Shown here: one piece after another, positions 41,171-52,716 of the stretch
Layout: every line of letters begins with the position of its first letter
Numbering within the stretch: position 1 is the stretch's first letter
Assembly (NCBI GenBank): GCA_950106755.1
Contig: OX467089.1
Location: 25,835,345-25,899,344 of the forward strand
Length of the DNA: 64,000 bases
Source of the DNA: Climacium dendroides
Taxonomy: Eukaryota > Streptophyta > Bryopsida > Hypnales > Climaciaceae
Direction of reading: 5' to 3'
Program-made: the position numbers and the translations under genes
Notes under the pieces: generated by a model
Databases searched by the model: none
What the model was told of the DNA's origin: nothing
The model's input: only the letters and a program-made list of their open reading frames with translations

Positions 41171-41602
41171 GTCCCTGAGGGAGAATGCTGAATTTTTTTT
41201 AATTAGTCACGCATGAAAAAATTTGTAAATTTTGAATCCATATTTGCAATCAAGGACCCCCTCAATCAGCTAGAAGAGATGCATAAGATAAAATGAATCA
41301 AGCACAAAATAGGGGGTCTTTTTTTTACATGCGCCTCTAGAATGATTTGGGGGGATGAGCAAGGGAGTCGGTTCACCCCGGCCGGAAATACGGCCGTGTG
41401 AATTGACCCCTTGCTTGTCCTCCTAAAGTCATTCTAGGGGTGCATGTAAAAAAAAAGACCCCCTATTTTGTGCTTGATTCATTTTATCTTCTGCATCTCT
41501 TCGAGCTGATTGAGGGGGTCCTTGATTGCAAATATGAATTCAAAATTTGTAAATTTTTTCATGTGTGACTAATAAAAAAATTTCAGCGTTTTCCTTGGGG
41601 AC
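41171..41602. repeat. 432-bp palindrome: two inverted MULE-like MITEs head to head
   Basis: Left arm 41171-41383 and right arm 41395-41602 pair over about 205 bp with modest divergence. The right half begins GGCCGTGTGAATTGACCCCT, close to the left end of 39928-40164, and its interior has the same order of blocks. The centre is CCGGCCGGAAATACGGCCG. Confidence 0.85.
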
Positions 41603-41802
41603 GAAGGAGGGGTTGGTTCATCCCAGCTAGAAATAGGGAGAGTGCGGATGAAAAATCTTCCACGCTTTTAGACTCTTTTTTTCCCCTTCAAATTCAAATA
41701 GCCGACAACTTACCCCCTTTTGCAACAATTGAGTGGGACTTCCTTTGTAATTAATATCTTGAAATTGGAGAGTCACTTACAAAAAAATGAATCATGTATG
41801 TT

Positions 41803-41940
41803 TGCTTATAAGGTGTGTACCTCCAAACCCACCACTTTTTGCTATTGTGCCTAGTTACTTTTAGTATAATGGTCAAATTTTCATTGATTTTTTTGGTAGC
41901 AAGTGAAAGGAGGTTCCAACGTACCAAAGAATGAGACAAT
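41803..41940 (-). repeat. Dispersed repeat copy 3 (GTATCCAAATGTC family)
   Basis: A reverse-orientation copy, with CCACTTTTTGCTATTGTGCC TAGTTACTTTTA and GGAGGTTCCAACGTACCAAA. The terminal GTATCC is lost. Confidence 0.75.
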
Positions 41941-44900
41941 TCGAAACAATAAGCAAAAATTAGGAAGGAAAAGAAGTTTGGTTCTAAAATAGGTTCTTCT
42001 ACATTATAGGTACATAATTGAATAGAGGATGTACATAAAGTGAAGATCGTGGTTTTAGGTTAGTGACACATTTGTAGGAGGATATTTTATACCTTATTGG
42101 ATGGAAGGAAGGGCTTATGTGATTTCTATGTGAGACATGCATGAAAATGATGAAAATTAGGTATGCGATACATGTGGCAATTAATAGGGACTTCCTTTGT
42201 TTACAAATATATGGAAGTGAATTGTGGGAATATAACAATGTCTAATGGGATAGCTAACAAATTTGAAAATTTGAGTTTTTTTTTTCTTGAGGGGCAGTTC
42301 TATATCTACAAAAGAAGCTATACTTTATTCCATTTTAATTACATTAGGTGAGAGATTTGAAGGGTTTTTTAGGTAGACATGTCATTTTGTAAAAATGTAA
42401 CAAAAGAGAGTTTGTTTTTTTAAGTTTTAATTTTACATATATTAGCATTAAAGGAATATAATATTTTTGATATTTTTATTTTTCAATTTTAAGATAATTA
42501 AGGAAAAAAACTTTGTTTTTTTTACACATTCCATTTTGGAATTATTTTTGGTGTCAACCATACTCGTAGCTTCAAGGGCTTTATGTACAAATCATCCAAT
42601 ATTGTTAGTTGAATAAATAGATGGATGTTGATGATTGGATGTTCTCTTTTATGGAACTTGTAGAAATTAGTTTTTTCAAAAGTTTAGAACATTTCTATTT
42701 CTAAAACAATTTATTTTGTGATTTTCTACGGTTTGTAGGCTCTAACCTAAAATTTGAAATGATTAGTTTTAAAATAAATTTTATTCTATATTAAATAACC
42801 AAAAATCCATAATTAATGATTTTTATGCATATATTCTTCATTTTAGTTCTAAATAATTACCTATACATCAAATCCTACAAATATGTAGATAGATTTCACA
42901 TGACTTTGTTATGATTAAAGAATTTTGATTTTTAAATATAATGGTTCTCAAATTATAATGTTTTAAAATTATTCTATTTATTAAAATTTATTCTATAAAA
43001 ATTTAAAAAATCAATGGATTTCACTCTCCTTAATTGTAAATAAATGAAATGGGATGTAAATTAAAACATGAATGATATTATTTATAAATTTTATTTTTTA
43101 TACTCAAAATTTATTTTATTGAATTTTTTATTGTACACATATATGTTATGTGCATATTACATCGGAGTGTGGACTCCATGTATACAATGTCTAAAACAGT
43201 AAACAAACGTAATTCCAAATGTACAAAGATCTTTACAAAAAAAAGATGGCTAACTAGGCCTCCTTTGCTTGTCCTTTGTACTATTAATGAAGCCCATTGT
43301 TATGATGGCACATGACACCAATCATTACTTGAACTTCTTGGTCTTCAAACAACATCAAATTGACTCATACTAATTATTAAATACCTTCACATATCACCTA
43401 ACACCATAGACAAAAACATTTATAAGATGAGATTTGATTCAAAGGTGGTGTTCAGCATTGCAAATGCCAACATATTCAACATGCATTAAATTTAATTTTA
43501 GTGGTGGCTCAAACTAATCATAAAATTAATTTGCCACACAACATGTACTTCGAACTAGCAAGGATTGAATTCAAGTCAATGTCTATAGTGTTGTCAATAT
43601 TAGGTGGATGGTGGCACTTATGAAGATGTTTAGAGGTGCAAGAGGTGTTGCATTAAATCTCCTTATCAAACTATTTGGAAACAAACCAAACAATGCAAAT
43701 GTTTTTTCTAGTTTTATAAACTAACTTGTTATGTAAAGAAAAATGTTGATAAAATTATGCCTTGGTCATGCAAGAGAAGATTATAAGATATGCTCAAAGG
43801 AGATTGAATGTAAGATTTTCTATACAAAAACCAATTGATGTTCCAATCAACTTTTGGTTTGTATTTTTTGTCATGTGCAAATCAATGGCACAATAATGTG
43901 CAATTTTGTCCTTCTATGTTTTTTTTTATAGTACTTGATTTTACAATCAATTACATGAAGTATGTTTAACTCCTAAAAGTTCTTTCCAAGTTGAAATGGA
44001 TTTTGAGAAATTTGAAAATCTAAAATGAGGTATTAGATTTTGGGTAACTTTCTTCACCTATATTTTTTTGAGATAATGGAAACAAACAACCATATAGGGA
44101 ATTAAATTTTAATGAAGACCCAACAATCATTTGAATTTTTTTTTACATCTTTTTATTGTTTTGGGCCCAAACTTTGGTAGGCAAGCCTAATATCATTTTG
44201 ATTTGAAAATTTGCATACTTTGTCCTAACTTGAGTCTCTACTCAAATACAAAGTCCTTAAATCTTCCTTGCAAACAAAATTTGAATTAAGGGGCTTGAAA
44301 GCTTGACAAAACTACATTGTCAAAATTTGGTGTAGTGTTGCAAAAAAAATGTTTTGTCGCTTCTCTCTATAGGCTTTGCTCCCACACATACATTTTTTTA
44401 AACCCCTAATTTTTTTTATATGTAACTCTTATATTAGTCAAGAATAAAATCCTAAGATTACAAATTCTAAAAAATGAATAAAATTTGAAGAATGGCCTTT
44501 TCTTAGAGAGTGCTAATTCTTGTTATTTTGGTGAATATTTGTCAATTTTTAGCCCAAGGATCTTTAGGGGTTAATGTGATGCACTAGAGAGGATGTAAGA
44601 GCATTGCCACTCATTCCCCAAAGTCCTCCAAAATCAACAAATTTTCAATGAAAAATGCTAGAATTAATAGTTGAATTTGCATTTAGATTTGGTTTATTGA
44701 AGTAAATAACAAGGTTCACTAGAGTTGACAAATCCTCCAATGTTTCTTTCTTGAGTTTTTTACAAACACAACATTGGCATAATATACAATATAGATTTGT
44801 TAACATTTACACACTCCAAGACTTGCATTTCAATTTGTTGAAAACTAATATAACAATTGACTTGAAAGAGATAAACAAATAACCCACCATGTAAACCAAT

Positions 44901-45209
44901 GATTATTTATTTATTTATTTATTTTTAATCATTTTGGAAAAGGATCCATTTAATTCTTCAATACTCATGTGATACTTGGGGGTGATGCTCGGTGATACCT
45001 ATATGAAAAGTAGGTGATACCTAGGTAAAATTTGGTTGCTAGTTTCAAAATAGAGCACTAATCTACCTATTTTGACCCCACCGAAATGAAAATTTCTTTT
45101 ACAAAAAATAATCAATGTCTTTTAGGTGAAAAATGGTGCATAAAAAAACAGCGATGTAAGAAGTTTTGCCGCCAATGCTCTCCAAAGGTGATATTAAAGA
45201 GGTCGAGCA
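41941..45209. other. AT-rich intergenic desert
   Basis: Extremely AT-rich, with a TTTA microsatellite at about 44903-44928. No gene, RNA or bounded mobile element recognised. Confidence 0.55.
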
Positions 45210-45760
45210 GCTTACTCTCAAATTCTATTCCACCCAACTAAAGTTGACTCCGCCCAACCACTCCCCACGACACTAAAGACCCAGCCAGGTAAAACCCCAA
45301 GGCCCAAACTGAAGGCCCAAAGCCGCGGCCCAAGCGGCAAGTTGACTGATGAGGGGCAGGCAGCCCTCGTGTGAAGCCCGGCCCAGGACAGAGAACCCAG
45401 GCAGGGCCAGCGGCCCAATAAGCTAAAGCTAAGCTACTGTATGTACAGTAGTAAGGCCCAGCGGACCAGATGAAGATGATGAACAGAAAGCCCTACGGAC
45501 CAGGCTCACTGAGGGTCCAGGGTCCAGGCCTCCAGGGTCCAGGGACCCTCCCCAACTTTAGTAAAACCCAAGCTGCAGGCTCCGTCAAGCGCGTCCCTCC
45601 CAGGATAACTTCATAATAACGTGAGGACTGCGTGAGGAAAAGCTTCAGGCTGCGTCTCCTCCAGCCAGCACTCCCAGCAGTGGCGGCTGCAAGCCTAGCT
45701 ACGTTCAGCTAGTAGTACACACTCGTCTCTCTCTCTCTCCCTCTCCCTCCAAATCCAGTG
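45210..45760 (+). promoter_or_regulatory. Promoter region of the BZR1/BES1 gene with six GGCCCA sites
   Basis: GC content jumps here. GGCCCA (site II/TCP-type core) occurs at 45301, 45314, 45327, 45380, 45412 and 45455. A near-palindromic CTACTGTATGTACAGTAG, with a GTAC core, lies at about 45434-45451. A CT-rich Y-patch at 45724-45750 suggests a transcription start nearby. Repeated CCAGGGTCC words occur at 45515-45550. Confidence 0.5.
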
Positions 45761-47141
45761 TATCACCCCAAGCACAAACTAAGGTACTACTGCCCCCGCT
45801 CAGGAACTCTCAAGCAAAGCAAAGCAACGCAGGGCAAAGCAACGCAGCCCAGCCCTGCCCTGGCTTGCAGCATTTCGCCAAGCTCCCAGTTTTCTGCGGC
45901 CATATCTTTGTCTCTGCAATTGCCCTCTGTGGAAACTCCTGTCTCAGTGGGTGGGGTGGGGTGGGGTGGTGGTGTCAGGGAGAGAGGGACCAGGTTTGCT
46001 GTGAATGTGAGCTTCTGCACGGACGACACCAGATGTGTGGAGTGGGAGTGGAAGTGGGAGTGGGAGTGGGAGTGGGAGTGGGGGAGAGGGAGTAGCTTGT
46101 GGTAAAATTCAAGCTTGGGGTGGGGTGTTTGGCTATGGAGACTGGCCCGGCGGTTTCTCCGGTTCTGTAGGGAATATAGTGCAAGGGACGAAGAGTTTTT
46201 CACCTGATTGTGTGTGTGGAGGTTTTGATTTGAAAGGAGGGAGGGAGGGAGAGAGAGAGAGAGAGAGGAGTTTTTTCACTTGCGGTGTCAGCAAGCAGGT
46301 GGCCTTTGGATGGTCCTGCGAGCCCGAAGATCAGATCAGCACTTTGTGTCAGCGAGTGGGAGTCCAATTGCATCTTTCCTTTGCTGGTACGCTGGTCTTC
46401 TTCTTCTTCTTCTTGCTGGTCTTGACCCCCCACGTCATTGCATTTTGGTTCTAACGCCTTACGTTTTGTGATCTTTGACGTTCGGTTTCAGTCTTTTTCT
46501 GCTCCCATCTAGTTTCTGGCAGTGGTTGTTGGCCGCACTGGAAATGTCTTTCCAGATCTAACGTATGGGAGATTCGTTGGATTGTTAGGAGCAATGTTTG
46601 GGAGGTGTTTGGGGTGCATCGCTGTGCTCAGTCTTGTTTTGAATTCTGTCCAGTTGTTCAGCTCTGGCTTTGGGGAAGAGGCTTTCTGTAGAGGGGGTAC
46701 AATTCGTTCTAAACCTGGACGTCGTTAATCTCACTGCTTGGGGTTTAAAAATGATGATGTAGGTTGAATGTGTGAGAAGTGATAGTGAGGCAACTGTGTA
46801 GGAGAAATTCCAGTGTTATTCTGGAGAGTCTGTTATTGAAGAATGTACTCACTGAGGATCTTGTTTTGTACAGGGTGATAATTTCGTAGCAGGCAAGCAT
46901 CATGTTAAAGACAGTAGGGGCCAAGAGATGCGCTCCATTACTTTGCTGAGCTTCTAAGAGTATCCAACAGACCGACATTGGTGCCGCAAACCTGGATCTG
47001 GATTGCTTGAAAGGATGCAGGTGGTCAGGAAGCTTTAAAACGAGTTTGCGCGTTTCTGGCATAGTTTCCGTTTCTATGAGAAGATAAACGAGCGGGACGG
47101 CAATATATTCGAAGGCCTTTGAGTAGGGGATTGGAGTGGCC
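45761..47141 (+). promoter_or_regulatory. Long 5' leader (possible leader intron) of BZR1/BES1
   Basis: About 1.4 kb of GC-rich sequence before the ATG, with GGGGT repeats (about 45945-45970), a GTGGGA/GGGAGT hexamer array (46040-46080), a GA tract (46248-46266) and a TTC tract (46399-46413). Frames here are low-complexity, and I do not regard them as genes. A leader intron is likely but cannot be placed. Confidence 0.4.
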
Positions 47142-49303
47142 ATGACTTCTGGGACGCGCCTTCCCACATGGAAGGAGAGGGAGAATAATAAGCGGAGAGA
47201 ACGACGGCGCAGGGCGATTGCGGCCAAGATATTCGCAGGGCTCCGTTTGTATGGGAACTATAAATTGCCCAAGCACTGCGACAACAATGAGGTGCTCAAA
47301 GCTTTGTGTGCCGAAGCCGGATGGACTGTGGAAGAAGATGGCACCACGTACCGCAAGGTATGCTACTGTCACCTACTTTTACACCCTAACCCTTCCATAT
47401 AAGGATATCTGCTAGTGTTACAAGTTTCAGCTTATTCAAAACCTGCTCAGTAGTGTTCCCTTAGCACGGTGAACACTATGCTGGAAACACTCTACTTCAG
47501 AGGACCAGACTTTCCAAAGACCAATGCAGGATGGTGCACATAAGGAGTGTGCTTTCGTTGGGAGATCAGTGTAGAAGCTCTGGAGACATCCCTCTGGGTA
47601 TCTCTTGAGAATGACATTGTTTTCTCACTCGATGTATTGGATGATTTCTTATGCAATCGTTCAAACACTGGGAAGCTATGTAGACCACTATTGAAGGGAC
47701 ACTAGATCGCCCCATTTCCATTGTAATGTCAGTGGCCATAACCAAGTCATGCTTACTCCACACCCATTGGTTTCTAATTGAAGACCAACCTAAGTGTCGA
47801 TCGGAAGAGATGAGTTCCGGTTAGTAGCAGGGGTCAGTCAATAGGAGTCGAGATCTACCTCGACAGACTTCAAAAAACCAATGCAGATTGATTCACCCAC
47901 CACATTTTATTCCAGATTTTCTAAGCTAACAGCAACTTTTCTGAGCTAACAGTTTGGAGTGTGTCATATGGAGTCCTAGAGAGTGGCGGTCACTTCCATT
48001 TTGTCACCTGGTATGGGTCATATGCTTTTCCCAGTGGTTTTGTTCAGTCTTCTTTCTTTCTTTCTTTCTTTCTTTCTTGGATCTTCACTGATCCCAACAA
48101 TCAAACCGCTCATTCTAACAATCTAACAGAACTCTCGCGTCCTGTTTCCGAAAAATGTTCACCCTATGGGTCCCCACTAGCAGCCTTCTTCATCAACCTC
48201 GCTAGCCTTCACTCGATCTCATGTTTTTCCCAGCGCTGCTGACTGCGTCTTTTGTAGACTTTCTTTTGTTCAGTCTTCCTTCTTTCTTGGATCTTCACTG
48301 ATCCCGTGATTCATTCTAAAACCACGAAATCATCGGTCCTGTAGGGTTAACTGGACACCAAGATTTGAAAGCAAACATGTGAGCATACTCTAGTATGTGA
48401 ATTTCCACTTCCTTGTGATGACTAACAAGATTACCGTATTCTCAATGTCAGGGTTCCAAGCCAGCCGGTGACAAAATGGAAGTGAGCACGTCTCTCTCCG
48501 ATGCGAGCCCCACGAACTCGTACCCCTCCGCCAGCGAGTCCCTCATCCCTTGGCTCAAAGGTTTATCCTCCACCCCTCCAAACGGCCCCCTCACCTCCAC
48601 AAGCTCCAGCGCCGGCCTCCCCCCCTTACACGTCAAGCGCGCAGGCTCCTCCAGCGCTCCCGTCACCCCCCCGCTCTCGTCCCCTCGCGGCGCCCACGCC
48701 ATCAAACCTGAGTGGGACGCCGCCAACGTCTCCGACTACAACCCCTTCCACCTCCAACATTCCTTTCTCGCCGCCGCCGCCGTCGCAGCCCAAGCTTCCA
48801 ACGGCCCGTCCCACCTCTGGTCCGTCCCGTCGTCACCTTACTGCGACACTCCCGAAGGCGCTCGCACGCCAGTGGAAGGATACTCGGAATCTGCACCACC
48901 AAGTTCCCTTGAATTTGCGAATGTTTACAGCCCGAACTCACGGAAGTGGACGAACGGAGTGCGGGTCGGGGTGCCCAAAGGAAAAGCAGTGGCGGGGATG
49001 GGGTTTCCTAGTCCGTTTGAATCCCCTGAGGATGCGAGATTTACGCATCAATGGAGGAACCACCAGCCTATGCAGAAGTCGATTAGTGTGCCGGTGTCGC
49101 CGGTATCGTCGAAGATGAGGAGCTTCATGGGGGAGAGGCTGGCGAGGTGTCCGTCGGAGCTGGAGCTGGAAGGGCCCGGGCAAGGGCAACGGATGGGGGC
49201 GGTGTGGGAACTTGATCGACCACCGGAGGTCGTGGTCGGGGTGAAGAGGAAAGTGACGACGGATGATTTGGAGCTGACGTTGGGAAACAACAAGATGCTG
49301 TAG
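47142..49303 (+). CDS. BZR1: BZR1/BES1-family brassinosteroid-response transcription factor (2 exons)
   Basis: A nuclear DNA-binding regulator acting at the end of brassinosteroid signalling in seed plants; it binds E-box/BRRE sites and is restrained by GSK3 (BIN2) phosphorylation. Exon 1 is 47142-47357 and exon 2 is 48452-49303, with a phase-0 intron of 1094 nt placed right after TTYRK, as in the family; 355 residues. The bHLH-like DNA-binding domain fills residues 6-75 ([20 protein letters not shown], then [20 protein letters not shown]). A Ser/Thr-rich GSK3-target region follows, with the conserved [11 protein letters not shown] block (140-150), [12 protein letters not shown] (281-292) and a C-terminal EAR repression motif LELTL (345-349). 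The upstream GTG at 47136 is not used. Whether canonical brassinosteroids control it depends on the organism. Confidence 0.95.
47545..47850 (+). repeat. Intronic repeat copy (BZR1 intron)
   Basis: A long copy of the repeat found in permease introns. It has TCGTTGGGAGATCAGTGTAG, GATGATTTCTTATGCAATCG, GAAGGGACACTAG, CCCCATTTCCATTGTAATG, TTTCTAATTGAAGACCAACC and GAAGAGATGAG, and ends near GGGGTCAGTCAATAGGAG. Sense orientation relative to the host gene. Confidence 0.85.
48053..48320. repeat. TTTC microsatellite and short duplication in the BZR1 intron
   Basis: A TTTC tract at about 48053-48077 is followed by TTGGATCTTCACTGATCCC, which recurs at 48284-48305 after a second, shorter TTTC tract. This is a local duplication of about 210 bp spacing. 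Confidence 0.7.
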
Positions 49304-49488
49304 AGGTGGAGGGGGATGGGGGGAGATTTAATTTTTATTGGTGTAGAGTAGGGGATGGCGTGACGGGATTTGAGAGTGCGGGTTTGCTGCATCCCGCGGT
49401 TTGGAGCTTCGACCTTTTTTCAGGTAATCGTTGCGTCTTACCTCTAAAGGATTCATGGTTTGAGAATGAGTAACGTATTTTGAGCAAT

Positions 49489-49779
49489 TCATGATTCAGA
49501 TGAGGCCTTATTTCGTTACCACCAGAATCAGTGAAGAGACAATGCCTGCGTTGGGCAAAAAGAAATGGAAATTGAACAAAGAAATAGTTTTCATATGGGT
49601 TTACGCAATACTGTTGAAAAGCACGAGGCCCATTCGGACCTCTTGCTCTGTTAGGTAGTGTGTAGTAGTTCATATGAAAACTCTTTCTTTGTTTAATTTT
49701 CATTTCTTTTTGCCCAACGCACGCAGTGTTTCTTCACTGATTCTGGTGATAACAAACTTAGGCCTCGTCTGAATCATGG
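49489..49779. repeat. Fold-back just downstream of the BZR1 stop codon
   Basis: Two 109-bp inverted arms (49489-49597 and 49671-49779) pair with about 85-90% identity around a 73-nt loop. Landmarks are CATGATTCAGATGAGGCC, ACCAGAATCAGTGAAGA, TTGGGCAAAAAGAAATG and CATATG. It begins 186 bp after the stop codon, so it may be transcribed within the 3' UTR. Confidence 0.88.
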
Positions 49780-51630
49780 ATTCTTCACAATATGCCGGAC
49801 ATTTTCAAAACGTGGATCCTTGGTTTACTTTGAGATCATGTTGTTTTCTGAAACTTGAGGGTTGTGGGTGAATGGGATGGATTTCTGACTCGGGATGTTG
49901 TGTGTGAAATGGGTGCAGATGCTTGAGTTATGAGGATTTGAGTGAGTGTCCTAGAGTTGCCTTCCTTCAGTAATTCCCGAGGTAGGTGATGGAATTGGAC
50001 TAGGAAACACGTATAGGATTCGCTAAAGCTCCGCTTGTACAGTACAAACGCTGTTGATAGCCAGACGAAAGGATTCCTGAGCTTGAAGCTGTAGTTGAAG
50101 GACCAGATCGGGGTGGTGTGCAGCTTGTTTATAGGCTTCCCAATTGAGATTTTGGTGTTGTACGAGATTGTCCTGCCTTGTTCACTGCTATCCATCTTTA
50201 TTACTATGTCCTCTTCTCTAAAACCTTCACCAGCTTCTTGCAAGTTTTTGTTGAAATGCTCGTCTCGCCTCTTGCGATGTTCCCCTCCTTATCTCTGAAG
50301 TGTTCAAGCTGCTTTCAAGAATTCAATATTTTTCACACCGTACCTGAAAACGCCATGAAGCAAAACTTTGTGCACCTCCCCCTCCTTGTTGAGTGAGGGC
50401 TTTTGGATGTGATTGGGGATGCACACTCCAAGAGATCTCACCGTAATAAAATAAAACAAACAACTTAATTTAAGGTATAGATAGCAACTGAAATGAAATC
50501 ATGTCCTATATTTTTTAACTATTGAAACGTGTTTTGAAAGTTGTAATTGACTATTAATGGTGGATTCACAATAGATTCTTCAGAAGCACTTTGGCATTGT
50601 AGGATACTCATATTTAAGCACAATTACAATCACCACTTCACAAATACAATTTACACATTTGTCTTACCATGTACATGATTAATCTTTTCCTTGCCAAGGT
50701 GCCAAGGTCATTTTTGTCTTTTCATTTGCTTCTAATGGGTCTAATAGTACAAAGTCTAATTTTGAATGTTTGTGTATTTTAATCTTAGAAAGGTAGAACT
50801 TATGACTTTAGTCATTCAATTATTGAATTATTAGGTGCATCCTTTGTTCCTATATGGTAGTTCTTAAATTTTAGTTCACTTCCAATGACAATACTCTCAA
50901 ATTCAAAATTTTTAGTTCCTCATTAGTAAAAAATTAGTAATATATTTGCAAGGCCATTTTGTTGTATGCATTGAGGATGCAACCAATCAACAACATGATG
51001 GCAACAATGGATTCTGGAAGGCACAAAAGAACTTCATGGATGAGGAATTTTTTTTTTTTTTTTTTTTTGCTGCTCCCATGCTGCTAATTGACAAAGCGAC
51101 TCCCAGAAGCCCCTGTCAAGCCCTTGTTAGCCAATATAGGATTTGAAGTATTGTCTGTTGGTTGTGTTGCTTTTATAATCTCAATGTAGGAGAGTTTTGC
51201 CATCATGGCATGTTTTGATTGGTTAAGGAAAGGCAAATTAAGACTGATAATGCTCACTACTTGCCTTGTGCAAATTTTCAATAGGTTGAGTATGAAATTT
51301 CATTGGTTTGGCAAAGATAGAAACCTGAGAGAAATTTCTACCGCTACCAACTAGTATTAACTTAGTGGGTGTGGATCTATTTAACATAATCTAAATGCAA
51401 GAGACTTTCGGCGTTGTGACATGTTTGATTGGTTAAGCAATTAAAGAAGTCAAATGGCTCAATTCTCCTATATTGAGATTATGTCTAATAATTGCATGTC
51501 AATACTAATTTTGCTATCCATAGCTTGGTAGGTCCTAACTGGCAATTATTTTTGATAATTTGGCCTGCTTTGCAACTAACTAGTCCATCAACTTCGAGGA
51601 CTCGTCAAAATGTCCAACCCTATACCAATA
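49780..51630. other. Intergenic DNA; dispersed repeat at 50332-50470
   Basis: No gene recognised. 50332-50470 is a diverged copy of 32350-32490. A poly-T run lies at 51049-51068. Confidence 0.5.
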
Positions 51631-52716
51631 TAGTTGGGTATTAAAAGCTTATAAACTACCTTTTGGAGCCATTTGATTTTTTTTTACAATGTCGATTGTA
51701 ATTGGTGTTTTTTTGGTAAGCATAATTATCATTGCATCTTAACACAATTACAATCAAACATACTCAAATTTCAATTTCAAAAAACCAAAACTCCATTTTT
51801 GATGAATTGTTTCATATAAAAATTCATAATTTTACATTATCATTGATTGAAAATCATTGGTGATGAATTATTAAAATTTGATTGCATAGATGTGTAGGAA
51901 ACATCTATTATATGCATATCTTTCCTTCTAACAAGCATCTCCAAAAAAGCTTCAAAAATCCATCTATAGAGATTTCAATGTTGAGGTGACTGTATCCAAA
52001 TTTTGTAAAATAGATATCTTTTTATTGTAGTTAGATTTTTCTATTTGCACCTCACATTATAACTATTTTTGTATGTTTGAACAAGATGATAATTATAGTT
52101 ACTTTATCAAAATCAAGTTAGAATCTAGAGATATTTATTTCTTCAAAGTTTCATCATACAACATTTTTTTTATTAAACTTTTCATTGATCATATTTTTGT
52201 TACTAAAGGGGGTGGTTTTCTAATATGAAAGATGTACGTATGGATGTTCCTTACGCATCTATGCAATCGGATTAAAAAAATTAATCACCAATTATATTCA
52301 ATAAAATATTATGTAAAACTACAAAAATTGACTTGAAAAATTCACCAAAAATGAAATTTAGCTTTTTTGAAATCGAAATTTGGTATGCTTGATTGGGATT
52401 GGGTAAGAATTGAGTGATAATCATGCAAGACAAAAATAATAATTTTATTCTATATTAGAGTTAATTGTAAAATTTGTCTTATGTTTGTAAATGGGTGTTA
52501 GAGGAAGGTTTAACTAAGAATAGTACAAAAGAAACATAGTACTAAACTTCATCGAACCTTAGTTTTGGTGCTCCAAGGAGTTTAATCCCATGTTTTTCCC
52601 AAACTCTAGTTCAATGGTCTTGCATTGTACTATACATACTTTAGGATTAACTCTATTATGTGCATATCTTTGAATGACTCCAAAAGGCAGTTTGTAAGCT
52701 TTGAGTACCCAACTGT
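51631..52716. mobile_element. Long inverted-repeat (fold-back) element
   Basis: The left arm (51631 to about 51930) pairs with the right arm (about 52210-52716). Shared landmarks include AGTTGGGTATTAAAAGCTTA, TTTTGGAGCCATT, CATTGGTGATGAATTATTAA and GATTGCATAGATGTGTAGGA. The right arm carries about 230 bp of extra sequence (roughly 52440-52670). The middle is AT-rich with no transposase. It resembles a fold-back or long-TIR derivative; no target duplication was found. Confidence 0.7.

Noticed and set aside
45758..46454. Overlapping frames on both strands in the BZR1 leader
   Set aside because: Low-complexity products of GGGAGT, GA and TTC repeats; no conserved domain.
46745..47227. 160-codon minus-strand frame overlapping BZR1 exon 1
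   Set aside because: Antisense to a conserved DNA-binding exon, with no recognisable motif.
48501..49118. Pro/Ser/Arg-rich frame inside BZR1 exon 2
   Set aside because: An alternative-frame shadow of a GC-rich Ser/Pro coding region.
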